From NCBI GenBank assembly GCA_002205965.3, contig NADL03000614.1, forward strand, positions 62,001 through 126,000: a stretch of DNA of 64,000 nt, given 5' to 3'. Made by a program: the position numbers and the translations under genes. The notes beneath the pieces are model-generated. The model was not told where the DNA came from. It made no database searches and saw only the letters and a program-made list of their open reading frames with translations. The stretch's first letter is position 1. Each line of letters opens with the position of its first letter. Source of the DNA: Kappaphycus alvarezii (lineage: Eukaryota > Rhodophyta > Florideophyceae > Gigartinales > Solieriaceae). Shown here piece after piece: positions 20,627 to 30,231 of this stretch.

Positions 20627-21219
20627 ATGCGCCCTCGGGAGCCTTTTCAAACCCCTTCATTCCAAGTTTCAAACGCCCCGTATCATTATACTCACCGCCC
20701 CTCTCAATCTGCCGATTCAAAACACTCTCAATTGCCTACCACTCCCCAAAGCCCATCAAAGTGGACAACCTATGCCCTTCCGAAGTCATTTCCAAAAATC
20801 GCCGCCCCCGCCCCTAAACTCCGTTCCCCTACTCCCTTTCCGACCTACTGACCGTGATGACTATTTACACCAAAAAACCAAAAAAAATTTGATCGAATTC
20901 GTGCGTCGCTTGTTCGACGAGGATGAGGCGGAGGAGGTAGGTGATGGGCAGGAGTGGGAAGTTGAGGAGGGAGCTGGGGAGACCTTCGAGGAGTGGGCAG
21001 CCCCGTAATTGGTCTACGAGAATGAAGTTAACGAGTAAAATGGCGAGAAGGGTGAAGAGAAGGATGAAGAAGAGTACGTCTACGAGGAGGACGAGGAGGA
21101 CGAGGAGGATGAAGTGGGGGAAGGTATGGAAAGTGTTGGTATAGTGGGGCCGGGGCTGGACAGTATGGACCAAGAGGTCCCGATGCTGGAACCGGATGGG
21201 GAATCTTTAGCGTTTTAGA
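20627..21219 (+). pseudogene. Acidic-protein pseudogene of unknown family
   Basis: The first part (20627-20851) is Ser/Pro/Thr-rich. One base added near 20825 and one in the A run at 20879-20888 lead into KTKKNLIEFVRRLFDEDEAEE. That frame stays open in composition, very rich in Glu and Asp, to a TAG at 21217-21219, but it is cut by in-frame TAA codons at 21006-21008 and 21036-21038. The strong Glu/Asp bias on both sides of the stops shows the frame was once translated. No domain recognised; it may be a transposon accessory protein or a chromatin-type acidic protein. Confidence 0.45.
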
Positions 21220-22914
21220 TATCTCTCAGGAGGAATAGAAAGTTATGAGCCGTTCGCGGATATTTGTAGGGACTGCTTGGGCAGCATGGATTATGGAGTT
21301 ATTTGGGTCTGATCTAGAGAAGGGGAAATAAGAGGACCAGATCGAGTGTTCGTTTCTTAATTATCTTTTTTTTTAGAGTATATCATCCACACAAAGTGCT
21401 TTTATGCATTTCCTGATATCTTCTGTAGTTTTGTTCGGACTTTAGGCCAAAATTCTATATAAGCTGAGTAAACTCCTTCCTCTTAGAGAGGTCAAGCAAG
21501 TTAGGAGACAACTTCAAGTCAAATCCAGAGTAGTAGGAAGTTGAGAGTCAACTTCCAGACCCAAGAAAAAAATTTCTCACGCTGGTCGCAGAGCATCAGT
21601 GGCAGACCCTGTCCCTTCTATATTTTCTTGTAGCCCTCTCAACTGCCTTCCTTATCCACTCCTTTTTGTTTGTTCAACTATACCACGGTAGCACTTTTGT
21701 CGCTTGCAACATCTCCTTCTTGGGTTAATTGGTTCGGAGCATCTCTTCTCCGACGATTTATCCCTATCAGTAGCCATTTTCCCTTACAAAAAACTACCAT
21801 TATCTAGATTCAAGAAGATTTTTTGGCGTTTGACGATGAAGCTTTGCGTAGTGTAAGAAAAGAGTTGTGATTTGCTTGTTGCATCAAACCATATCCATAT
21901 TTTTTCTGCAAGGTCTGTTATGGGAACACCGCCCGAGAAGGGCTGCTGCTGGTTTTCTACAAATAAAGAAATTTTGGAAGTTTAATATTTTCAAAGCAGG
22001 GTTGTTTTTCCAACCAAGTGGTGTTGAATCTGAGCAGTCTGGAGGGATCTAAAATTCTAAGAAACAAACATGTTGAGAGTAGAGTTCAGTGTAAAAATCG
22101 GTGTTTTAGCCACGGAGTTAAGGATAAAGGCACCCAAATACGGCATAGGGACTTTAAAGACAACACTTTTAGACCAGCATAAGTTCAGGAGCAGCAGCAC
22201 CTCCCCCAGCACGAAAGTCGCAACTTCGTTACCCGCCTTGCGTTTAGCCTCCAAGTGATGCAGTAGCGACTGGTTGCCACCCGCCGCCTGCTTGCGTAGT
22301 TGATCACTGAATACTCTTCACACACTTTCGTGCCTTAGAACTTGGATAGATTTACCACTATCACCAGGAGCACTAGAGAAAAAGATGCTCCACGGTCCTG
22401 GAATTACGCGGTCAGTTTGAAAATTGATTTGCGCGCTTTGTAATTGCCACTCTCTTCCGAGCTCGAGTACCCATACCAAAGGATAAGCCCCAAGAAGGAG
22501 AGTAAATATATAAGCATTTCAGAAATTCTGGATTGCTTTCGTTTGTACTTCTGAGGTGAGGATATACGGTTTTGTTCTTCGTAACTGTTGAGAGACGTAG
22601 AAGAAATGGATTCAAATGAGAGCGAATTCGTTCTAAAAACGTGGTGCTTGACGGCTTCACATGTGGCATACCTGCCTCCCCGTAGTCTTCGGAAAATAGC
22701 CGTCCTCCGTACCTAATCGATAAAGCACCCCAATTTCCCCTGTGGCATACCGTGCGTGAATTTGGAGAAAAGTTTCTCACGATGGTTCTCAAGGCCAGTG
22801 CGAGAAATAATTTGATAAATCTACCAGTTCACAAAATTATATAGTAGGTCATAGAGCATGTAGAGGCCGGTCTGCAATCTGATCAATAGACAACCTCAAA
22901 GGGGGAATTTTTGG
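21220..22914. other. Region without a recognised gene
   Basis: A minus-strand frame at 22412-22792 (126 residues, rich in Arg and Ser) is the only notable one. I do not recognise it and it has no motif. Otherwise AT-rich sequence up to the copia insertion. Confidence 0.4.
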
Positions 22915-22919
22915 GTTAT
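22915..22919. repeat. Target-site duplication GTTAT, left copy
   Basis: GTTAT before the left LTR and an identical GTTAT at 28841-28845 after the right LTR. The uninterrupted target is seen in the related sequence near 60150 (gggttattttaatgcat). Confidence 0.88.
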
Positions 22920-23234
22920 TATTGAATTTACGCCTCGATTCGAGCGTAACTGCAGTGTTAAACTAACAGCAAACAACTAAACGAATGAAACGAGGTGGAA
23001 AGCTTTACTTAGAAATTAGCTAGACAAGTCTAACAACCTGCCGAGTGAAAGAGGTTCCACGCACAGCGGCGGCGCCGGCCTGTAGTACTATCCCTAGCGC
23101 CCTGGGACGCATCAATCAACGTGTCCTTGATTGATTGCCCTCCGTGGCACTGCGCTTGAATTGTTGATTGTCCCCGTGGCGGAGCATTTGAATTGTGGGT
23201 CATTTTTCCGCCCTTGCGGCCGTCACTCCCAACA
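22920..23234 (-). repeat. 3' LTR of copia element
   Basis: tattgaatttacgcc...actcccaaca on the plus strand, matching the right LTR with roughly fifteen differences by eye. In element sense it begins TGTTGGGAGTGACGG. The sequence inward of it shows only a weak polypurine tract (GCAGGAGTG). Confidence 0.9.
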
Positions 23235-23247
23235 CACTCCTGCGGCT

Positions 23248-24774
23248 TCATACCTCGATGTTAAAGACCGCATCACGAAATTTGCGAAAGTACATCCCCT
23301 GGAGTGGCTTCGTGAAAAATTGACCAAGCATTTCTTTCGTAGGGCAGTGCTTGATCGCCTGTTCTCCAGATGCCACTCGATCCCGGACAAAGAAGTATCT
23401 GATGTAAATGTGTCTAGTTTGCTTCTCATTAGACCCTTTGTCATTGGTCTCCAGTAGAATGGCTCTTTGGTTGTCCTGAAATATCACGTTATCACGCACG
23501 TCATATCTCTGCGCGAGTAGAAAATATCGGGTCCATATTACCTGTGGCATGAAGTCGTTCACGGGCGCCAACTCCGCTTCGGTTGAGCTGAGGGTGTTTA
23601 GACGCTGTCGCAGCGATGAGCTGTAGACGGCCCCCTTACCTAACGTCATAGCTCCACCACTTTGGTTTCGCATGTCTTCTGTAACTGCGAAAGCGACATC
23701 GACCCACCACTTCACCACATGTCCGTTGTCAGCCCCTAGAGTCAATGCTAGGTCTACTGTGCCACGCAGATATTCTAACATTGTACCGAGCTTTTTCCAG
23801 TCATGCTCGTTACAGTCGCGCACGCGAGTGCACAGGAAAGAAACAACAAGTTGTATGTCAGTCCTTGCTCGCTTGGCCAAGAAGGGAGCTTTGGCAACGA
23901 TATGGTGGAACTGTGCCGAACGCTTTTCGTTCAGCTTCGGTGCGTCATCATTTGTGCCGACTAGGTGCCGTTCCGCAGGGGTAGTGGCGGTGCAAGAAAA
24001 TTCACTTGGGGATTCGTCGAGCATTTACTTGATTTAATCAATCATGGAGATTCGGACCTTTCTGGTAGCAGAGAAGTCGATGCACATGCCTAGATAATCT
24101 TGTTCCTTCCCCCTGTTTACTTTGACAGGGGTTCTCTTTCCACATTTATCATTGAACCATTCGGCGAGCTCGTCTTTTACAGCGGGATCCACGTGAATGA
24201 CCACAAATTCATCAACATTCCATCCCACCGTTTGTTAGTTCCCGTCAATTACCATGTTTGCAACATGCCAATCATAGGGTTTCACTTTGAAGCCTAGTGT
24301 AGCAAGTTCACGCAGTACTTGTTCCCAAAAGTGTAGTGCCGATTGAAGTATTCCAATGAGAGCCCGTTGAAGCGCAGCATACAGAACTGGCTTCCCTTTC
24401 TCCATGATAATATGTGGACTGTAAAGTGCCGGGTCGATGATGGCGAGGAGCTCAGCCATTCGGCCCACAAAACGCCCGTGTACTCGCTCGCCGTTTAGCT
24501 CCGTCTGCAGGAACGCACCAGGAATGTCCATCGTCATGACGTCTCGTCCTTCTTCTGCCGCTATGATCAAAATTAGGAACACTGCCTCTGTTGAAATGGT
24601 TAGAGAGGATGCGTCGCCCACGTCGCCCTTCACCGCGTCCTGCGGCTGTTGTCGGCCGTCCGCGCAACCACGCCTCTTGGCCTCCCCATCGCGTTTTCGC
24701 TTCAAGAACAATAGATACTGAAGCGTGGCTCGACGTTCCTGCTTGCTCAGAGTCCCTGGAGATTTGGGCCTCAT
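23248..24774 (-). pseudogene. copia reverse transcriptase and RNase H
   Basis: All in one frame with three stops. Reverse transcriptase: FLKRKRDGEAKRRGCADGR, MTMDIPGAFLQTELNG and KPVLYAALQRALIGILQSAL. TAA at 24235-24237, then GWNVDEFVVIHVDP, where the catalytic YVDD-type box reads NVDE (second Asp is Glu). Two stops at about 24024-24036, then RNase H: KWWVDVAFAVTEDMRNQSGG, LNTLSSTEAELAPVND, VIFQDNQRAILLE, TRHIYIRYFFVRD. The Asp, Glu and Asp of the RNase H site are visible. Confidence 0.88.
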
Positions 24775-25975
24775 GAATTTGAGCTCATGGAGCTGCAGAA
24801 TTTCAGCGTTGACGGCATCATCCCTTTCTTGCCGAACACCTGCAGTCCTTCCATGATGCCGTATTGAATTAGTAGCACGTTGATGAGAGGTGTGTGAGAG
24901 TTGATGAGACCAGTAAGCTGGGCGACATCGAATTTCGGTGCGATGACCTCGGTGTCCGTTTGTTCCAGCATGTGATCATTCTGGATAATGTCACCAGCCA
25001 TGGCCTTACACGCATCGATATCATAATTTGGCCTTTTTCGGCATCGTAGGCCTGTCCTTCTTCTGGGCCCATATCTGGTGTCCATCTCGGCGTCAATCGT
25101 ACGTCCACCCTCATCATCTGCACGCTCTGTACCTCTGTCACCGTCCTCCTCTTCCTCCATGCTCGTCACTCCTGTGTGCTGCGCACCGACGATGCGTCTC
25201 ACCTCCTTGCGCTGTGCTCCTCTGCCGCGATGCACTCCTGGAGCTTCCGTGTCATGGTCGCTTGGCTCTGAGCGGTTAGGTTTCGAGCTTGATTGTTCCG
25301 TGCGGTTGTTAGGCGGCGTGGATTCTTCGGCAGCTTTCTCAGCCATTGGTGCATCGTCGTCGTGACCCTGGGTTGGGTGTTCGGTGCCCTCTTCACCAGA
25401 TATCAAGCCATCTCCCTCGTGGTTCTCGGGGCTCCATTCATTATCGGAGCCTGCCTCGCCATCGATATGATCATTGGCGTCTTCTGTCGGCTCCATTTTA
25501 ATGCGCGCGTTCTCCTGTTTGATTTTGGCCGTTCATTTTGCTCCGTATTGTCGATGGGCCCGTCTTTGTGTGAGGGATCCACGTGGTCTAGCTCACCGCC
25601 GGACTCTTCTCGGTTTCCGTCTTCCTGCTCGCTGCCGAAGACCGATGACATATCGCTATCAGACCCGTCGGAGTCACATGGAAGTGATACCACGTCGCCA
25701 TCTTCTTCCTGGGGTTCTTCGTTGTGGCGGTCACCGAATGTGAGGCGATTCATGGCTTTTTTCCCTTCCATCTTCTCGACGCGTGGGATGGCTTCACCTG
25801 GCGTCGGAATCTCCGTCCAATTGTTGCGCACTATTCGCTGCCCCGACATGAGACTGTAGAAGTAGTGGCCTCCCTGTGCGTTTCCTGTCGGCCGTAGCGC
25901 AATAGAGCCAATGGTTCTTGTGGCGAGGGTGTTGTCGCGCTCCTTGTGTGTCTGCACGTATGAACCAAAAGGCAC
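24771..25975 (-). pseudogene. copia integrase C-terminal part and acidic linker
   Basis: The 25403-25975 frame begins with FGSYVQTHKERDNTLATRTI and GNAQGGHYFYSLMSGQRIVR, the region after the integrase core in algal copia elements. It then becomes Glu/Asp/Ser-rich. The linker continues in the next frame at 24771-25496 to the start of reverse transcriptase. One added base joins the two frames. Confidence 0.75.
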
Positions 25976-27480
25976 AACGCAGTGCTTGTTGGCGTCAATT
26001 TAGACGCCGGATACCAACTCGCGAGGACTGATCGTGGCCAAAACCCCGTCCTGAGGTGGAAAAACATGCAACCAAAAGTTCATGGCGTACACGAGCTCAA
26101 CGACCATCCGGTTTGGTATTCGTCTAAATGGTGGCGAGTTGTAAACCACTCGGCATCGCTCTTTGAACGTTCGTATGTAGCGTTCGATTTCGGGGACGTG
26201 TTTGCCTCTCGATACCACGTTCAATGACATGCCAATGCTAGACAAGAGCCCCTACAGCGACGCGAAATCGTTATCTGCGGCCACTCGGTTAGCCAGGAAT
26301 CCTCAGCGTCCGTACATTGTCTGTATGCTTTTGATGCTGTTGAATAGCGTTTGGGACTTGCGGTTCTCAATAGCCTCGGCTGTCCCGAACTTCAGCGCAC
26401 GGCTGATGGAGACTGCGAACGGAATTCCATTGACGAACATGACGTCGAAGCAAATAACGACTTCGCAGTGTCGTTTCACTATGTCGCTTGGTATGAGGCG
26501 TGCAACCAGTTCTACATGCAGCTCTCTTGTCCGGGTCTTCTTGCCTTTTAGCGACCCAATATCGGGGCCGGAGATCTTTAGCGCGTTGCGAACGTCTTGT
26601 TCGTTGACATCGCAGTTTATCAACTGCCTCCGCCCCACAATTTCGCGCATCTGCCGCTCGCTTGGCCTCCTTATAATATCCATTAGACGTCGTGCTTGTC
26701 TAGTCGGCTTGACTTCACTATTGGTGAAAGATTTGGCGTCCACAGTGGTTATTATAGCAACTTCTTTCTTCGGCTCCGACCTCGTCAGTAGCTGCGATGC
26801 GTATAGGCCCTTTCTTGTGGGCTTGAACACGCGCTTTGTACCGCCGTCGTGTTCCAGCGTAAAGAAGTCGCCCTCTGTAGCGTACCTTATACCACTTCTG
26901 CACGTTACTCAGCGATAAGATATTGGCGATAGTGCCGGGATGATAGCACACCGGGCCGTACCCCGCGGTCTCCCATTTGCGTGACGAGTACTTCAACAGC
27001 ATTACACACGATTCTCATCTTGCTTGGTACGGTGCGGATGTTAGTGAGTAGTTGGCTGTCACTGAAAACGTCCACTGAGGACATACTGCCCAGCCCTATG
27101 CTCCCAGCTGGGAACACATATGCGCGTTTAGAGTTGAACGAATGCGTCATGACGCTTTCAACTATCTCCCAGCCTTCGCCGATCACGTGTCCCTCAGTAT
27201 CATACTTTCCAGCGCTCTGCACCTTCTCATGGGCAGTGCAAAGCATCACTTGGTAAACGCCATCGTCGCAGTCGTCGCTCTCATCGCTGCTGTCGTTCGG
27301 CACGCCGGTCATGTGATTGTCAGTATGTGTCGCAATGTTCTCCTTCTTTTTCTTGTTCTGCCACTTTTCGACATCTTCTGGATCACACTTTCCTTTGTGA
27401 CGCTTGCGCCCGTACTTCCCGCTTTTGTAGCATTGTATTTGCGAAGGATCCTTAAGCCCTGTTTCATTCCCAGATGGTGC
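25976..27480 (-). pseudogene. copia CCHC, protease and integrase
   Basis: From the N-terminus: CYKSGKYGRKRHKGKC (about 27380-27440), a knuckle with the second Cys replaced by Ser; a protease region with GLGSMSSVDVFSDSQLLTNI, where the expected DSG/DTG Asp is Gly; CYHPGTIANILSL; a GAG-pre-integrase zone (26303-26830); and the integrase with ERYIRTFKERCR near 26200, whose Glu belongs to the DDE triad. The active-site changes in protease and knuckle point to a non-autonomous or dead copy. Confidence 0.78.
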
Positions 27481-27486
27481 ATCCGT

Positions 27487-28522
27487 TTAAGCAAAGCTGA
27501 CGCCGTCGTTTGAGGGAGTTTCAACATGCATCACAGTACACTTCCAGTTGTCGAGAAAGTTACATGCCACAGTGACGTCCTTGGGAAAGTTGTCACTTTT
27601 GGCCACATATTCATTTTCCAAATACACCACCACGTTCCCAAATCTTGCTTTGTCGGCGGCGGCGATAAAGCGGTACGCCAGAAACTTCTCGAGTGTTTGT
27701 TTCTCAGCCTTGGTCTCAGCCGACTCTTCTACCTCCTTTCTCGTTTTACCCTCCACGGATTTCAGCGACTTGTCGACTATGGTTACAAGCGCTTTGCCGA
27801 GGTCTATTCCTATGTGTTCCAACACTTCTGTTGTTGCAATGAGTCATCTTTTGTATTCCGTTAAAGACTCGTATCTGTCCTTCCTAATCTTTAAAATGGC
27901 CATTATCGAGGCTTCTACTGCTGCCACTGGGTTCCTGGATCCCTCCTGGTTGAGCATCCATACCTTAATGCTTTTCATTAACTTGAGCAAGTCGTTTTTC
28001 TCGAAAAAGGATTCCCAATCTTCTTGGCCCCGCAGTATCGCCTGAAGCGACTCGCTGCATTGGACGTAAACTACTGTGAACACGTTACAACAGTTTTCTT
28101 CAAAGCGACTGACGCCTTTCAAGTATATCTTTATGTTGCCGTCGAAAATCTTCTCCTCGACCTTGCCAGCATCCTTGGCGGGTTTCTTTGGCTTCCATTC
28201 ATCCTTATTTGGCTCTTAAAGCGTTGTGAGGATCCGCCAGACGTCCATCGGGAACGTAAAGTTCATCTTGACCCACTCAGCGATCTCTTCGGACGTTTTC
28301 GTGTACTGATACGCCCGTGCCGAAGTGTCGTAAGTGTACACTCACCCCTGCAGATCTTTACGTTTCCCGCGGAAAGCATCGGGGGTGGTTGGTTGTCGAT
28401 CTGCTTTCCGAATTCGTTCTCGGTCGCAGCGCTTCTTCAGGTCGCGCTTGTCTTCTTGATTCTCCCGCGATCCCTTGGTCTTCTTTTACAGATGAGCGAG
28501 GTGTAGCGGAAGTTGTTAGACA
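27487..28522 (-). pseudogene. copia gag
   Basis: The first ATG lies at 28520-28522, two bases inside the 5' LTR. Peptides TSEEIAEWVKMNFTFPMDVW, TVVYVQCSESLQAILRGQED and DLLKLMKSIKVWMLNQEG match the gag style of algal copia elements. Stops: TAA near 28216 and TGA at 27844-27846, where a single transition from CGA would suffice. The C-terminal part is 27487-27825. Confidence 0.75.
28510..28521 (-). other. Candidate self-complementary primer-binding site of copia element
   Basis: In element sense GTCTAACAACTT starts three bases after the 5' LTR. It is perfectly complementary to AAGTTGTTAGAC inside the same LTR (28633-28644). No TGG start complementary to a tRNA CCA end is present. This mirrors the Tf1 self-priming layout; see findings. 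Confidence 0.5.
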
Positions 28523-28524
28523 TG

Positions 28525-28840
28525 TATTGAATTCACGCCTCGATTCGAGCGTAACTGCAGTGTTAAACTGACAGTAAACAACTAAACGAAGGAAACGAGG
28601 TGGAAAGCTTTACTTAGAAATTAGCTAGACAAGTCTAACAACTTGCCGAGTGAAAGAGGTTCCACGCACAGCGGCGGCGCCGGCCTGTAGTACTATCCCT
28701 AGCGCCCTGGGACGCATCAATCAACGTGTCCTTGATTGATTGCCCGCCGGGGCACTGCGCTTAAATTGTTGATTGTCCCCCGTGGCGGAGCATTTGAATT
28801 GCGGGTCATTTTCCCGCCCTTGCGGCCGTCACGCCCAACA
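28525..28840 (-). repeat. 5' LTR of copia element
   Basis: 316 bp, tattgaattcacgcc...acgcccaaca on the plus strand, followed by GTTAT. Contains gtctaacaactt at 28633-28644, paired with the site just outside the LTR, and a short hairpin tagac-tt-gtcta overlapping it. Confidence 0.92.
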
Positions 28841-28910
28841 GTTATTTTAATGCATAGAAGATGTGGTCGGTTATATCCACTGGGTTAATACGTTATTCGG
28901 GATAAGTCAA
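28841..28910 (-). mobile_element. 3' tail fragment of the RLE-type retroelement
   Basis: gttattttaatgcatagaagatgtggtcggttatatccac...gggataagtc matches 60154-60220, the sequence just downstream of the endonuclease ORF at 60253, with few differences. It is the right flank of the copia insertion. The left flank (tttgggttat, to 22919) supplies the other side. Confidence 0.85.
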
Positions 28911-30231
28911 CCTGAAAGTGCAGGCAGTGGTACTTCGGTAGGCTACAAGGAGCCGCGGGACAGAGAAAGCGGCTCGCCTGATGACAATTTTTCTTAAGTG
29001 GGATCCGTGTGGATTTGCTGGTGGATCTAGCTCCCGAATAGAGAATTAATTGATTGATGGTTTGCTTGCGGCAATGGCTGTCAGCTTCGGTACAGCGGGT
29101 TGGAGGTGTAAATACAAATTTAGTAAAGCTGTTCTGTCGAGTGACAGTCACGGTCTAGATTTGCTTATTCTGTGGGAAACAGAGTACTCACGGAAAGTGC
29201 TGGCAATCCGAGTAAGGAATAATAATCGGTGTAGGGATATTGTGATGTCATTCACCAGATATTTGGTAAGAGCCAAGTGTGCAACATGAGTCTGCAAATT
29301 GAACTGTTTTTACACCGTCCATGAGACTTCATCCTAACCTGTTAATGAGGCCAGTTGGAGCCTAGCATAGGGCCCCTCGTGACTTGCACACCATGGGCTG
29401 GAAATTAAACTCAAGGACGATTAGAGGGTCGTTGTGGAAGTTTCGAGTTCGACAGCGCAATTTGCGCTTGAGGTCGCCGACTTTATCATGCCAGTCGATC
29501 TCCGCCGTACCCGACGCAACTTGAGCGGCCTTTGCGTGGGTGGTGGTGGCTCTGAAGGATGTCACGATTGTCAATAAGAAGGCGATTGGGCTGGCGGCGG
29601 CCACAGAGGATACGCCCAGGGACTTGAAGAGGGTTCTAAAGGCCGTAGTCTAGTGTCTAGATGGCAACGTGTGGGTTCAAACGCAAAGTTGCGGACATAA
29701 CGTGGATAGGAGGAGCTCTTCATGGAGAAGAAAAATCTGGCTTCTCCGGTTTATCCTAGTCAACTTAAGCGATCGATTTTTTAGTTGCAGAATATGGAAT
29801 AGGATTGGAACTTGCGTGTAATATAGTAGTACTGTTTCCAGTTCGCAATGTCTGTCTGAACCACTCTGAGAATGCCTTAGTACCTGGTGCGCCATGCGCG
29901 CCATGCATCGACGGGGGAAAATATTCACACTTCACTGCAGAACCGACCATATCTTTCAAATATTAAATCATCCACATTCCCCCCCCCAGCAGAAGTGCCC
30001 CGGGGGTACTGTGGAATTCACTGTTGGATTGCTTTCGAAGCTAGGCTTCCTCGATGTCCTAGGCACATTGCGGGATTAATTACATACGTACCATAACCGC
30101 ACTGACTACTTTCTTTTTCTCGCTCCGTGGCAAACAAGCGCTGTTGACAATTTCTACGCTAGTGCATTGGTTTCAGTTGATCTTCTTTAAAAAAGAGAGC
30201 AGGTCTAAAGAATTACTCTCTGCTTCTTCAC
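28911..30231. other. Intergenic region without a recognised gene
   Basis: Short frames such as 29050-29289 (plus) and 29362-29604 (minus) show no motif I know. A stretch of nine C with two substitutions near 29981-30006 could hide assembly errors. Confidence 0.4.

Larger units (their letters stand above)
22920..28840 (-). mobile_element. Complete Ty1/copia LTR retrotransposon
   Basis: A 5.92-kb element read on the minus strand, LTRs 28525-28840 and 22920-23234 (316 and 315 bp), starting TGTTGGG in element sense. Domain order gag, CCHC-like, protease, integrase, reverse transcriptase, RNase H is the copia order. Motif style (WNVDEF at the polymerase site, RNQSGGAMTLGKGAVYS in RNase H, HVPEIERYIRTFKE in integrase) resembles the CoDi-type copia lineages known from diatoms and other algae. 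Frames run 1, 2, 0, 1, each change needing one added base. True nonsense codons (for example TGA at 27844, TAA at 24235) also exist, so the copy is probably dead. Confidence 0.93.

Noticed and set aside
22412-22792. 126-residue minus-strand frame as a host gene
   Set aside because: Open frame but no motif, no start context and no neighbouring support; could be chance or transposon-derived.
24437-25859. Plus-strand frames of up to 188 residues across the copia element
   Set aside because: They are shadows of the minus-strand polyprotein, whose domains are recognised.
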